From contig NZ_CP058348.1 in NCBI RefSeq assembly GCF_013752535.1, positions 1,860,001 to 1,924,000 on the forward strand: a stretch of DNA of 64,000 nucleotides, read 5' to 3'. Numbering within the stretch: the first letter of the stretch is position 1; each line of letters begins with the position of its first letter. The notes under the pieces are model-generated. The model saw only the letters and a program-made list of their open reading frames with translations, was not told the origin of the DNA and did not search any database. The translations under genes and the position numbers were made by a program. Shown here piece by piece: positions 45,421 through 55,106 of this stretch. Source of the stretch: Bdellovibrio sp. KM01 (GTDB lineage: Bacteria; Bdellovibrionota; Bdellovibrionia; Bdellovibrionales; Bdellovibrionaceae).

Positions 45421-45456
45421 TTTGAATAAAGGGGCTAGCTAAGATAAGAATTTAAC

Positions 45457-48400
45457 ATGTCTTTTGTTCATTTACATGTCCATTCTGAGTACTCCCTTTT
45501 AGAAGCTGCTTGCCGGGTCAAAGCGATCGCGAAAAAAGCAGCTGCGATGAATATGCCTGCTGCCGCATTGACGGATAACGGGAACATGTTTGGCGCTGTT
45601 GAATTTTACTTTGCCTGTAAAGACAACAACGTCAAACCACTGTTGGGATTGGATGCGTATCTTGCTCCAGGATCACGTTTAGAGAAAAAACAAGATCGTG
45701 ATCAAGTGGCTCAAGGGCCTCGTCGCCTGGTGTTCTTGGCGCAAAATACCAAGGGCTATCAAAATCTTTGTAAGCTTTCGACAATTGGTTACCAAGAAGG
45801 TTTCTACTGGAAGCCGCGTATCGACTACGAGGTGATCAAAGAATATAATTCTGATTTGATCTGTTTGACGGGTGGACTTCGTGGTGAAGTCGCAGAAGCC
45901 TTCATGAAAGAAGGTGCTGATGCGGCTTTGGCGAAAATCCGTCAACTGAAAGAAATCTTTGATGACCGCTTGTATTTGGAAATGTGCCGTACCGGTGTTC
46001 CAGAGTGGGATCAAATCAATCCGTTCTTGCTGGAAGCTTCAAAAATCACAGGTGTCCCTGTGGTGGCTAGTAATGATGTTCACTACATGACTCAAGACGA
46101 TCAGATCGCCCAAGAGGTGTTGATCTGTATCGGAACCAATAAAACTTTGAGTGATGAAAGCCGTTTCCGCTTGGGAACGGATGAATTCTATTTTAAAAAA
46201 CCAGAGCAAATGGTTGAGTTGTTCTCTGATATTCCAGAGGCTATCAGCAATACTTTGCAAATCGCAGAACGTTGCGATGTGAAATTCAAACTTAAAGACG
46301 ACGCGGGTAAGCCGATTTATCACTTGCCAACATTCCCGACAGACGAAGGTGTGACTTTGAAAGAAGACATCGCACGTCGTTCTAAAGAAGGTTTGCTGCT
46401 GCGTTTTGAAGAAGCTGCTGAACGAGGTGAACCTGTACCAGAGGAAAAAAAGCCTGAGTACTACACGCGCTTGGATTATGAGCTTGGTATTATCGATCGT
46501 ATGGGATTCAATGGTTACTTCTTAATCGTCCAAGACTTCATCGGTTGGGCGAAAGATAACGACATCCCGGTGGGCCCTGGTCGTGGTTCCGGTGCCGGCT
46601 CCCTGGTTGCTTACGTTTTAAAAATTACGGATTTGGATCCACTTCCAAATTTCCTTCTGTTCGAGCGTTTCTTGAATCCAGAACGTATTTCGATGCCCGA
46701 CTTCGATATCGACTTCTGTCAGGATCGTCGTCAGGAAGTGATCCGTTATGTGACTCAGAAGTACGGACAGGCTTCAGTTTCTCAGATCATCACTTACGGT
46801 AAATTGCAAACTCGTGCCGCCTTGAAGGACGTGGGCCGCGTTCTGGGAATGCTTTTCGCGGAAGTGGATCAAGTAACAAAATTGATTCCAGATAAATTGG
46901 GTATCAGTCTGAAAGAATCTCTGGAAATGGAGCCTCGTCTGACTGAGATGATGGAGATGAATCCAACGGTTGCGACTTTGATCGACCTTGCACAACGTGT
47001 GGAAGGTATGGTTCGAAACGCGGGTATCCATGCTGCCGGTGTTATTATCGGTGATGGTCAGTTGGTAAAGCATGCGCCTTTGTATAAAGGCGCTGATGGC
47101 GAGCAAGTCGTACAATACGATATGAAGCATGCCGAGAAAATCGGTTTGATCAAATTCGACTTCTTGGGATTAAAGACTCTGACTCACATCAACATGGCTT
47201 TGAAACTTATCAAAAAGAATCGTGGCAAGACGATCACTTCACGCATGATTCCGATGACCGATACCGCCACTTTTGAAATGATGTCACGTGGTGATACAGC
47301 GGGGGTATTTCAGTTCGAGGGTGAGGGTATCACCGATGCCACTCGTAAAATCCGTCCGTCGTCGTTTGCCGATATCACAGCGATCACGTCGTTGTACCGT
47401 CCAGGTCCGATGGCGAACATTCCTGACTTTACCGATCGTAAACACGGAAAAGCTCCGGTTGAATACTTGCTTGAAGATACCAAAGAAGTTTTATCAGAGA
47501 CTTACGGTATCATGGTTTACCAAGAGCAAGTTATGGGTATTGCCTCTAGAATTGCCGGTTACTCTCTGGGCGAAGCCGACATGCTTCGTCGTGCGATGGG
47601 TAAGAAAATCAAAGAGGAGATGGATCAGCACCGCGAACGTTTCATGAAGGGTGCGATCGAAAGAGGCCACAACAAAGAACGTTCCTCAGATCTTTTTGAT
47701 TTGATGTATAAGTTCGCGGACTACGGTTTCAATAAATCTCATGCCGCTGCATATTCTGTTGTGACGTTGCAGACGGCTTGGTTGAAATGCCATTATCCGG
47801 TTGAATTCTTCGCGGCACTTCTATCTACCGAGTTATCTGATACAGAAAAAATCGTAAAATACTCCAAGGATGCTGCAAAACGCGGTATCACAGTGAAATC
47901 ACCGCATGTGAATTTCTCAGAATACTTCTTTGGTGCTCATGGGGACGAAGTTTACTTCGGTCTGGGAGGGATCAAAGGTGTGGGGCAAAATGCGGTGGAG
48001 GCGATCGTCGAAGCCCGTGAAAACATGCCAGACAAAAAGTTCAACTCCCTGGATGAGTTCTTTAATGCTATCGATCTTCGCCGTGTGAATAAAAAAGTGA
48101 TTGAATGTTTGATCAAGGCCGGTGCCTTTGAAGGTTTCGGCGCGCATCGTGCACAGTTAATGGCGGGATATCAGAAATTTCTGGATCGCGCTCAAGGTTT
48201 GCAAAAGGACCGTGAGTTGGGGCAATCCTCCCTTTTCGATCTGGGGCCTTCGACGGAAACGATTGTGAAATTGGAAGAAGTTAAACCATGGAGTCGTACG
48301 GCTTCTTTGGCTTATGAAAAAGAAGTCTTGGGTTTCTATTTAAGTGATCACCCTTTGAAAGGGTTTGATACTTTGTCAGAGATCTTTACGTCTTGTAAGA

Positions 48401-48993
48401 TCGTGGATTTGCCAGCGCAGATGCCAGCTCAAGGTTCGCCTGAATGGGAGGCCATGCAGGCCGCAAAAAAAGACTGGAAGAACCGCGATGCCGCTAAAAA
48501 ACGTGTGGTGGTTGCCGGACTTATTACCGAGCTTCGCGAGCTTATTACAAAAAAAGGCACGCGTATGGCTTTCGGTAAGGTCGAAGATTTAACCGGAGCG
48601 GTGGAGTTAGTTATCTTCCCTGATGCATTTGCAAAAAATGGCGAGATGTTAAAAGACGAGCGTCCCATGTTGATTGGTGGTGGTCTTGAAGTCGAGGAAG
48701 GTGTTGCTAAAATCATGGTGGATTCAGTGTCTCCGCTAGAGGATATTCTGAAGAAAACCAAGCGCATGGTCTTTAGGCTGGATCGTATTCCACACGAAGA
48801 CTATGGGCGTTTAAAATCATTGATGACGGAGAATCCCGGTCCAACGGCAGTCAGTCTAGAAATTGATATACCCGACGTCAGTCGCCGTGTGATGATGGAT
48901 ATAGGCGAGGGATCCGGAGTTAATGTCAGCAATGAATTCTTTGAAGGGGTGCATTCCCTTTTTGGACGAACGGATTTTATTGAATTGAGGTAA
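45457..48993 (+). CDS. dnaE: DNA polymerase III alpha subunit
   Basis: This is the 1178-residue replicative polymerase. The PHP domain is at the N-terminus (FVHLHVHSEYSLLEAACRV). The palm carries GPGRGSGAGSLVAY and MPDFDIDFCQDRR with the catalytic aspartates, and fingers and tandem HhH follow (GLGGIKGVGQNAVEAI). An OB fold lies near residues 1010-1090 (VVVAGLITELRELITKKGTR). The beta-clamp motif QSSLFDL near 930 is seen. It replicates the chromosome. An envelope gene starts six bases after its stop. Confidence 0.98.
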   Translation: MSFVHLHVHSEYSLLEAACRVKAIAKKAAAMNMPAAALTDNGNMFGAVEFYFACKDNNVKPLLGLDAYLAPGSRLEKKQDRDQVAQGPRRLVFLAQNTKGYQNLCKLSTIGYQEGFYWKPRIDYEVIKEYNSDLICLTGGLRGEVAEAFMKEGADAALAKIRQLKEIFDDRLYLEMCRTGVPEWDQINPFLLEASKITGVPVVASNDVHYMTQDDQIAQEVLICIGTNKTLSDESRFRLGTDEFYFKKPEQMVELFSDIPEAISNTLQIAERCDVKFKLKDDAGKPIYHLPTFPTDEGVTLKEDIARRSKEGLLLRFEEAAERGEPVPEEKKPEYYTRLDYELGIIDRMGFNGYFLIVQDFIGWAKDNDIPVGPGRGSGAGSLVAYVLKITDLDPLPNFLLFERFLNPERISMPDFDIDFCQDRRQEVIRYVTQKYGQASVSQIITYGKLQTRAALKDVGRVLGMLFAEVDQVTKLIPDKLGISLKESLEMEPRLTEMMEMNPTVATLIDLAQRVEGMVRNAGIHAAGVIIGDGQLVKHAPLYKGADGEQVVQYDMKHAEKIGLIKFDFLGLKTLTHINMALKLIKKNRGKTITSRMIPMTDTATFEMMSRGDTAGVFQFEGEGITDATRKIRPSSFADITAITSLYRPGPMANIPDFTDRKHGKAPVEYLLEDTKEVLSETYGIMVYQEQVMGIASRIAGYSLGEADMLRRAMGKKIKEEMDQHRERFMKGAIERGHNKERSSDLFDLMYKFADYGFNKSHAAAYSVVTLQTAWLKCHYPVEFFAALLSTELSDTEKIVKYSKDAAKRGITVKSPHVNFSEYFFGAHGDEVYFGLGGIKGVGQNAVEAIVEARENMPDKKFNSLDEFFNAIDLRRVNKKVIECLIKAGAFEGFGAHRAQLMAGYQKFLDRAQGLQKDRELGQSSLFDLGPSTETIVKLEEVKPWSRTASLAYEKEVLGFYLSDHPLKGFDTLSEIFTSCKIVDLPAQMPAQGSPEWEAMQAAKKDWKNRDAAKKRVVVAGLITELRELITKKGTRMAFGKVEDLTGAVELVIFPDAFAKNGEMLKDERPMLIGGGLEVEEGVAKIMVDSVSPLEDILKKTKRMVFRLDRIPHEDYGRLKSLMTENPGPTAVSLEIDIPDVSRRVMMDIGEGSGVNVSNEFFEGVHSLFGRTDFIELR

Positions 48994-48999
48994 GAACAG

Positions 49000-50166
49000 A
49001 TGCGTTTTGCAGCTTTGATGGGTTTCTTCTTGATGTTTACTTCTTCGGTTTTTGCGCAACAGGCAGATTTGCTTGAGCGCAACTTTGCGGGCACGTCCAA
49101 ACAAACGACGCCCCAAGCGGCGAAAGCCGACATTCAAAATCAAGCCGCGCAAAAAATCTCTGAAGAGGTTATTCGCGATTTGATCGGTGAAGATCGTTAT
49201 AACAAAAACAAAGCCCTGATCGCTAACAAAGTGATCAAGCTGTCCGGTCGTTACATTCCTTTCGTTAAACCTTCTGCGATCACTCAAGAGGGTGAAGAAT
49301 TCAAAATGACGGTGAACATGAAAGTGTCCATGCCAGATTTGAAGCAGCTTCTTCAGGTAAATTCCCTTTTGAATGAAAACGACACAGTTCCGGTGGTTTT
49401 GCCGGTGATCAGTTTTGTTGATAAAGTGGAAGGTCGTAATTATCGCTGGTGGCAAAATTCTTCAGATAAAAGCCAAGGCTTTTTGATCAAGCAAGGTCGG
49501 ACCTTGGAAGAAGCTTTGCGTAGTTCGTTCCAGAAAAATAATTTCTTCGTGATCAAACCAGTTGAAGCGGGCTTGGGTACGAACATCCCAGCAAGCTTTC
49601 AAAATGAAAGAGTTGCTGGCGAAGATGCTCAATTCTTTGCGCAATACTTCAATGCCCCCGTATTGATTGACGGCCAGGTGCTGATGAATAAGGCGGACAA
49701 AGGTGGTGGCTATCGTGTGGAAGTGCGTATGACGGCCATTCAAGTCAGCAATGCGCGCCCGATCGCCGATGTTTCACGCCGTTATGATGTTCAAGGGTCC
49801 TTCGAGGGCGCTGTGGATAAAAAAATCCGCGAAGTGGCCGAGGCTGTTGCCAATGATCTGGCTTCGCAAGTTTTCGAAGCCTGGCAAAGAGGTTCCGTGG
49901 GAACTTCCGTTATTCGCGTCACGGTAACGGGTAAACACACATTGCCGTCGATGGAGGCTTTGAAAGAGCGCATTCGCTCTCAACTAACTCAGGTAAAAAA
50001 TATTCGCGAACGTTTGGTAAGTTCTGATTCTGTGAGTTTTGAAGTCGATACAGCGGCTTCCTCGAATGAGCTTGCATCTAAATTGGAAGCTTTGGATGTC
50101 AACGGCAAGAAGCTGGTGAAAGTATCTGAAGATCGCGAAGAAATCGTTCTAAGACTGGCACAATAA
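49000..50166 (+). CDS. exported FlgT/CsgG-like multi-domain protein
   Basis: The 388-residue protein has a signal peptide (FAALMGFFLMFTSSVFAQ). Residues about 35-125 look like the FlgT/LPP20 N-terminal domain: a helix-rich AAKADIQNQAAQKISEEVIRD followed by the strand EEFKMTVNMKVSMPDLKQLL. Residues 130-290 resemble a CsgG/TolB-N type fold (EALRSSFQKNNFFVIKPVEA, VLIDGQVLMNKADKGGGYRV). The rest is a small alpha/beta domain (VIRVTVTGKHTLPSMEALKE). It sits six bases after dnaE and 11 before a FlgT-like lipoprotein. The family call is by eye. Confidence 0.65.
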   Translation: MRFAALMGFFLMFTSSVFAQQADLLERNFAGTSKQTTPQAAKADIQNQAAQKISEEVIRDLIGEDRYNKNKALIANKVIKLSGRYIPFVKPSAITQEGEEFKMTVNMKVSMPDLKQLLQVNSLLNENDTVPVVLPVISFVDKVEGRNYRWWQNSSDKSQGFLIKQGRTLEEALRSSFQKNNFFVIKPVEAGLGTNIPASFQNERVAGEDAQFFAQYFNAPVLIDGQVLMNKADKGGGYRVEVRMTAIQVSNARPIADVSRRYDVQGSFEGAVDKKIREVAEAVANDLASQVFEAWQRGSVGTSVIRVTVTGKHTLPSMEALKERIRSQLTQVKNIRERLVSSDSVSFEVDTAASSNELASKLEALDVNGKKLVKVSEDREEIVLRLAQ

Positions 50167-50177
50167 GGAGGCCTTTC

Positions 50178-51104
50178 GTGAGATTGTTTTTGGCTTTGGC
50201 AGTTGTGATATCCATGGTGGGATGTATGACTGTGGACCGTGCGGGTGGTCCTCGTCGCGAAGTGCGTGATGAAAATCAGGTTACTTTGAAAGACGAATCC
50301 TCGCCAAGAAAACGCCTGATGGTTTTACCATTCCTGGATGTTTCTGACAAAAGACCTCAAAGTTTCCGAGATCGCGCGCGTTCGGCTTTTATCACGGATC
50401 TAAATCGTTCCGGAGATTTAATTGCTTTGGACAGTCGTGAATTGAATTTGGATCTTTCAAAAATGATGGATCCTGCCGGCGGTTATAAAATGACGGAAGT
50501 TGCCAAAGCTGCAAGTGCGTTAGGTGTCAGTGCTGTTTTGGAAGGCCGCATTTTGGATATTCGTGTGCAAAGAAAGTCTGACAATGTGGGTGTGGTTCGA
50601 CAACTGACGACTGGATTTGAAGTCGTTGCACAAGTGCGTGTTGTCACTGCTCGCGGAGGAAAAGAGATTTTCAACACAGTGAAAACCGTGACTTTGAAAG
50701 ACCAAGGCATTCGCGTTGCTGAGCGCGTAGAGACTGACAAGTTTTTACAAAACAATCCCGAGATGATTGAAGTGATTGTGAAAGATGCGTTCTTGGATTT
50801 TTCTCCGCAGGTGCTGGCTGCTCTTGATAAAATTTCTTGGGAAGGTCGTATTGCGGCCATTCAGGGAGATCGTATCTACTTAAACGTTGGAAAAATTTCC
50901 GGTTTGCAAATGGGAGATCTTCTGAAAGTAATGGAAGACGGTGATGATATTTACGATCCAGAAAGTGGGACGCACATTGGACGCGCTCCAGGTCGTTTAA
51001 AAGGGACATTGGAATTGATTTCTTACTTCGGCACAGATGGCTCAATTGCAATCATTCACAGTGGTTCTGGCTTCAAAGAAAACGATCGCGTAGAACTCTA
51101 TTAG
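50178..51104 (+). CDS. FlgT/CsgG-like lipoprotein
   Basis: GTG start with AAGGAGG. The 308-residue protein has a lipobox (VISMVGC), so it is lipid-anchored. Residues 45-205 have a CsgG/TolB-N-like fold (RLMVLPFLDVSDKRPQSFRD, VSAVLEGRILDIRVQ). The C-terminal 90 residues read like the FlgT C-terminal domain: GRIAAIQGDRIYLNVGKISG, then LQMGDLLKVMEDGDDIYDPE and ENDRVELY. FlgT builds the H-ring of sheathed flagellar motors. It follows the exported FlgT-N-like gene, suggesting a two-gene version. Confidence 0.68.
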   Translation: MRLFLALAVVISMVGCMTVDRAGGPRREVRDENQVTLKDESSPRKRLMVLPFLDVSDKRPQSFRDRARSAFITDLNRSGDLIALDSRELNLDLSKMMDPAGGYKMTEVAKAASALGVSAVLEGRILDIRVQRKSDNVGVVRQLTTGFEVVAQVRVVTARGGKEIFNTVKTVTLKDQGIRVAERVETDKFLQNNPEMIEVIVKDAFLDFSPQVLAALDKISWEGRIAAIQGDRIYLNVGKISGLQMGDLLKVMEDGDDIYDPESGTHIGRAPGRLKGTLELISYFGTDGSIAIIHSGSGFKENDRVELY

Positions 51105-51142
51105 TCTTTGAACAACAATATAATTAGGGGTATTATCGAAGT

Positions 51143-52906
51143 GTGAAATCATCATTCGCACTTTGCCTTACTATTCTTGTCTCGTCTTTATTTTCTTCAG
51201 TCACTTACGCTAAAGACTGGAAGGTTGCCGTTCTTTATTGGAGTATGAAGATCGAAGGCCAGGTTGCCATGCGCAAAGGTCTTGAAGAACAGGTTCAACT
51301 TTTTAATAAAGAAAACAAAGGCAAAAATTCCATCGTTTTGGTTCCGTTTGTTGCCGGTGAAGGCCGTAAAGGAATTGAAAATCAAGCCGCGCAAATGCAA
51401 CAGGCTTTGAAGGAAAAACCCGACCTTATCGTGATTCAACCGACGGACAACTCAACACTCGCTTCTTCACTGCAAGAGGCAAATGCATTAAAAATTCCTG
51501 TGATCGCCTATGACCAGTATATCGTGAACGGGGAGCTGACAGCTTTCATCACGAGTGCGAATTACAAAGCGGGACAAGATAACGGCGAATTCATCAATGC
51601 CCAGTTCAAGTCAGGTCAAGAAATTCGTATCGCTGTGTTTGAGTATCCGGCCGTGTCTTCAACAACGGAGCGCGTGGATGGATTCTTTGACTCCCTTCGC
51701 GCCCAAAATGCAAAATTCAAAGTCGTGGGTGTCTATCAAGCGGTGGATCCTGAATCCGGCAAGCAGGCAGTAAAAAAATTCCTTAAGGATTTTCCTGATA
51801 AAAACAGCGTCGATGTGGTTTTCACCGTCAACGATGGCGGCGGTCTGGAAATCGTTAAAGAGCTGAATGCCAAGAAACGCACCGAAATCAAACATGTGAC
51901 TTTCGATGGCGATCCTGAATCCGTTGAAAATATTCGAGCGGGTCGCCTGACGGTGATTGATTCCGCGCAGTTCTGTGGAGAATTGGGTCGTGAGACGGCA
52001 AGAACCACGATAAAAGTTCTAACTGGAAAACCCGTTGAGCGTAAAATCCGTGTTCCCACATTTCCAATCACGAAAAAGACTTTAAGTGAGTACCCCGGCT
52101 GGATGGGCGTGCCGAAGCCTGAATTGAGTAAAAAAACAGAGCGTCCACGCGCAGGCCTGGTTCCTCATGAAGAATTCGATCGCAATCAAAAACGCATCAT
52201 TCGAATCGGCACAACGCCACTTTGCCCATATATCTGTGAAAAAAGCCCTGGTGTGTGGACGGGTTACTTGTTTGAAATTCTGGGTGAAGTTTCTAGAGAC
52301 CTGGGCGTAGAATTGCGTCTGGAGAACGTGGCGACAAACCGATTGAAGCAGGGTTTGGAATCCCGAAAGTTAGATTACATCATCGCTCCCGAGTACGTGG
52401 TGCGCTATATGGATGACATTTTAGTGGTGGGGCCTCAGTTGGGTGTGAACTATACAGGTGCTTTGCTGCAAAAAGATAAAAAAGCACCCCACATCATCGA
52501 CAGCAAGTCTTTGGAAAACCAGCGCATCTTGTATTCTGATTTCGGTTTGCAGGATGGTCGTATTGAGGCGGAGTTTACGGGTCATAAGATTAATAAGCTT
52601 TCGGGTTCTGATGTTGTGGAGCGGATGTTCCGCATCGTGGCGCAAAAGCGTATGGATGTGGCACTGGGGGATTACAACGTCCTTCGGTACTATCAGGTTC
52701 GTGATAAAGGCCAATTTACCCTGTATCCCACCTCTATTACTGGGTTTAGTTTCCTGGTGTTGGTGGGGCTTAAGAAAAATCCTCAGGTCCAATTATTGGG
52801 CGATGGATTGACGGATTGGTTTATTCAGGCTCGAAAAAGTTCTCACCTTCAGGAGGTCCTGGGTCGCTATAACCTGACCGACTGGAACATCCTGACTCGC
52901 GATTAA
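51143..52906 (+). CDS. double periplasmic substrate-binding protein (type I + type II fusion)
   Basis: GTG start and a signal peptide (FALCLTILVSSLFSSVTYA). Residues about 25-320 are a ribose-binding-like type I domain (ALKEKPDLIVIQPTDNSTLA, IPVIAYDQYIVNGELTAF, VVFTVNDGGGLEIVKELNA). Residues about 350-587 are an SBP_bac_3 type II domain (RIGTTPLCPYICEKSPGVWT, GYLFEILGEVSRDLGVEL). No permease, kinase or cyclase domain follows, so it may pass binding information to a separate partner. Substrates are probably a sugar and an amino-acid-like ligand, by family only. Confidence 0.82.
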   Translation: MKSSFALCLTILVSSLFSSVTYAKDWKVAVLYWSMKIEGQVAMRKGLEEQVQLFNKENKGKNSIVLVPFVAGEGRKGIENQAAQMQQALKEKPDLIVIQPTDNSTLASSLQEANALKIPVIAYDQYIVNGELTAFITSANYKAGQDNGEFINAQFKSGQEIRIAVFEYPAVSSTTERVDGFFDSLRAQNAKFKVVGVYQAVDPESGKQAVKKFLKDFPDKNSVDVVFTVNDGGGLEIVKELNAKKRTEIKHVTFDGDPESVENIRAGRLTVIDSAQFCGELGRETARTTIKVLTGKPVERKIRVPTFPITKKTLSEYPGWMGVPKPELSKKTERPRAGLVPHEEFDRNQKRIIRIGTTPLCPYICEKSPGVWTGYLFEILGEVSRDLGVELRLENVATNRLKQGLESRKLDYIIAPEYVVRYMDDILVVGPQLGVNYTGALLQKDKKAPHIIDSKSLENQRILYSDFGLQDGRIEAEFTGHKINKLSGSDVVERMFRIVAQKRMDVALGDYNVLRYYQVRDKGQFTLYPTSITGFSFLVLVGLKKNPQVQLLGDGLTDWFIQARKSSHLQEVLGRYNLTDWNILTRD

Positions 52907-52910
52907 AATA

Positions 52911-52937
52911 TTGATTTTACAGCCTAAATTGCATAAT
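52911..52937 (+). promoter_or_regulatory. possible asnS promoter
   Basis: TTGATT (52911-52916) and CATAAT (52932-52937) are spaced by 15 bases, ending about 28 bases before the asnS start codon. The boxes are good and the spacing is slightly short. Confidence 0.4.
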
Positions 52938-52940
52938 CAT

Positions 52941-52965
52941 AGAAGGTCAGTTGAAAGGGCCTTCT
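52941..52965 (+). promoter_or_regulatory. hairpin abutting the asnS start codon
   Basis: AGAAGGTC (52941-52948) pairs with GGCCTTCT (52958-52965, one G-U) around a nine-base loop, and the ATG follows at once. Part of the ribosome site AAAGGG lies in the stem. Confidence 0.5.
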
Positions 52966-54357
52966 ATGCAAACAACTCTGGTTAAGTCGCTTTTTAGAGA
53001 AACAGAAAAATTCTTGGATAAAGAAATCCATATGTCTGGTTGGGTTCGTAAGATCCGTGACCAAAAGAATTTCGGTTTCATCGAGTTGAATGACGGCTCA
53101 TTCTTTAAAGGTGTTCAGGTTGTTTTTGACGAGAAACTTGCAAACTTTGAAGAGTTGGCGAAGCTTTCAATCGCAAGCTCCATCGTGGTTACGGGGAAGG
53201 TTGTTAAATCTCAAGGTGCGGGACAAACTTTTGAAGTTTTGGCTTCAAAGATTGAGGTCATTCAAAAAGCGTCTGCTGAATATCCTCTCCAAAACAAACG
53301 TCACAGCTTTGAGTACCTGCGCGAAATTGCTCACTTGCGTCCGCGTGGCAACACGTTCTCTGCGGTCTTCCGTGTGCGTTCTGTACTTGCTTATGCCATT
53401 CATAAATTCTTCCAAGAGCAAAATTTCGTTTACGTGAACACGCCAATCATCACGGGTTCAGATGCTGAGGGTGCAGGAGAAATGTTCCGAGTAACAACTT
53501 TAAAGTTGGACAATCCTCCTAAAACTGCCGACGGTAAAATCGATGCTAGCAAAGATTTCTTTGGTAAAGAAACGAACCTGACAGTTTCCGGTCAATTGAA
53601 CGGTGAAACGTTCTGTGCAGCTTTCCGTAATATTTATACTTTCGGTCCTACCTTCCGTGCAGAGAATTCAAACACGTCTCGTCACGCAGCGGAGTTCTGG
53701 ATGATCGAGCCTGAAATTGCATTTGCTGATTTGGCAGCGAATATGGAATTGGGCGAGGCGATGATCAAGTACATCATTCGCTACGTGATGGAACAATGCC
53801 CAGAGGAAATGGAATTCTTCAATCAGTTTATTGAAAAAGGTTTGTTCGATAAATTGAATAACGTTTTGAACAACGATTTCGCCCGCGTCACATACACTGA
53901 GGCGATTGAGATCTTGAAAAAAAGCGGTAAGAAATTCGAATTCCCGGTCGAGTGGGGAATTGACATGCAGTCTGAGCACGAAAGATATCTGGCGGAAGAA
54001 CACTTCAAGCGCCCGGTTTTCGTGACGGACTACCCGAAAGAGATCAAAGCATTCTATATGAAATTAAATGCGGATGGTAAAACTGTTCGCGCCATGGATC
54101 TGTTAGCACCTGGCATCGGTGAAATCATCGGCGGTTCTCAACGTGAAGACGATCTTGAGATCTTGGAATCTCGTATGAAGGGTCACGGTCTGAATGTGGC
54201 AGATTACTCTTTCTATACAGATCTTCGTAAGTATGGAAGCTTTCCGCACGCGGGTTATGGTTTGGGGTTTGAACGTATGTTGATGTACGTAACAGGCATG
54301 ACAAACATCCGTGACGTGATTCCGTTCCCACGTACACCAAACAACGCACTTTTCTAG
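52966..54357 (+). CDS. asnS: asparaginyl-tRNA synthetase
   Basis: The 463-residue class IIb synthetase charges tRNA-Asn. The N-terminal OB fold ([20 protein letters not shown]) is followed by the catalytic domain. Motif 2 is [20 protein letters not shown], and motif 3 is [18 protein letters not shown]. The NSNTSRH segment is typical of AsnRS rather than AspRS. The start is ATG 52966, with TTG 52951 as a less likely alternative. A terminator follows. Confidence 0.96.
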   Translation: MQTTLVKSLFRETEKFLDKEIHMSGWVRKIRDQKNFGFIELNDGSFFKGVQVVFDEKLANFEELAKLSIASSIVVTGKVVKSQGAGQTFEVLASKIEVIQKASAEYPLQNKRHSFEYLREIAHLRPRGNTFSAVFRVRSVLAYAIHKFFQEQNFVYVNTPIITGSDAEGAGEMFRVTTLKLDNPPKTADGKIDASKDFFGKETNLTVSGQLNGETFCAAFRNIYTFGPTFRAENSNTSRHAAEFWMIEPEIAFADLAANMELGEAMIKYIIRYVMEQCPEEMEFFNQFIEKGLFDKLNNVLNNDFARVTYTEAIEILKKSGKKFEFPVEWGIDMQSEHERYLAEEHFKRPVFVTDYPKEIKAFYMKLNADGKTVRAMDLLAPGIGEIIGGSQREDDLEILESRMKGHGLNVADYSFYTDLRKYGSFPHAGYGLGFERMLMYVTGMTNIRDVIPFPRTPNNALF

Positions 54358-54362
54358 AGTGC

Positions 54363-54395
54363 AAAAAAAGGCTGCCTGATAAGCAGCCTTTTTTT
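54363..54395. terminator. bidirectional terminator after asnS
   Basis: GGCTGC (54370-54375), loop CTGATAA, GCAGCC (54383-54388), with a run of seven A before and seven T after. It serves asnS and the convergent TMEM175-like gene. Confidence 0.9.
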
Positions 54396-54969
54396 ATTTC
54401 GCCGGGTGTTTTTCGATTCTCGTGTCTGGTATTACCCACATCGCAGCGACTATTACATACATCGCGCACGCCAGCCACACATTCACAAAGGCCAAGCCCA
54501 TTCCTGCAAGATATAGAACAGGGGAGATCTTGCCTTTTATATCTTTGCCAATGATCTGCCGTAGATGCTCGTTTTTATGCGCTCCACAGGTCAGAGCTTG
54601 AACTAAAAGATAATAGGCAATCGCGGATGCCAGTAAGATCAATCCATACATGAATACGGGCCACGCTCCGAAATGATTTTCTCCCATCCAGGCCGTCGTT
54701 GCCGGAATCAGTGATAGCCAGAACAGCAGGTGAAGATTGGCCCACATAGATCGGCCATCGACTTCCTCAATGGAATGAATAAGATGGTGATGATTGTTCC
54801 AGTAAATCCCCACGTATATAAAGCTTAGGACGTAAGAAAATAGGACCGGCCACAAAGGCAGCAGATCTTCCAGGTGATCTCCATGGGGCACTTTAAGCTC
54901 CAAGACCATGATGGTGATAATAATCGCTAATACGCCGTCACTGAACGCTTCCAATCGTCCTTTTTTCAC
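54394..54969 (-). CDS. TMEM175-family (DUF1211) membrane protein
   Basis: The product has about six membrane helices. The first is RLEAFSDGVLAIIITIMVLE, carrying the FSDG motif that lines the pore of TMEM175 potassium channels. NNHHHLIHSIEEVDGRSMWANLH-type loops follow. Bacterial members are small K+ channels. GTG 54969 (191 residues) is chosen because the family starts just before GRLEAFSDG. The frame reaches an ATG at 55032 that would add a His-rich leader without a ribosome site. Confidence 0.85.
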   Translation of the reverse strand: MKKGRLEAFSDGVLAIIITIMVLELKVPHGDHLEDLLPLWPVLFSYVLSFIYVGIYWNNHHHLIHSIEEVDGRSMWANLHLLFWLSLIPATTAWMGENHFGAWPVFMYGLILLASAIAYYLLVQALTCGAHKNEHLRQIIGKDIKGKISPVLYLAGMGLAFVNVWLACAMYVIVAAMWVIPDTRIEKHPAK

Positions 54970-55035
54970 TTTTAAGCCTTTGTTTCGTTGGTGGTGATGA
55001 ATGACGATAAAGATCTTTAGGCAAATCTTCAACTG

Positions 55036-55081
55036 CGGCGGTTCTGCGTTGTGCCATTTCTTGCGGATGTCAGAACCACCG
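55036..55081. repeat. 10-of-11-bp inverted repeat upstream of tRNA-Val
   Basis: CGGCGGTTCTG (55036-55046) pairs with CAGAACCACCG (55071-55081) except at one position. It lies between the TMEM175-like gene and the tRNA. A TTGCGG/TATAGA promoter match for the tRNA (55061-55066/55082-55087, 15-base spacing) overlaps its right arm. Confidence 0.4.
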
Positions 55082-55106
55082 TATAGATTTAACGTTCCAA
55101 TTATGT

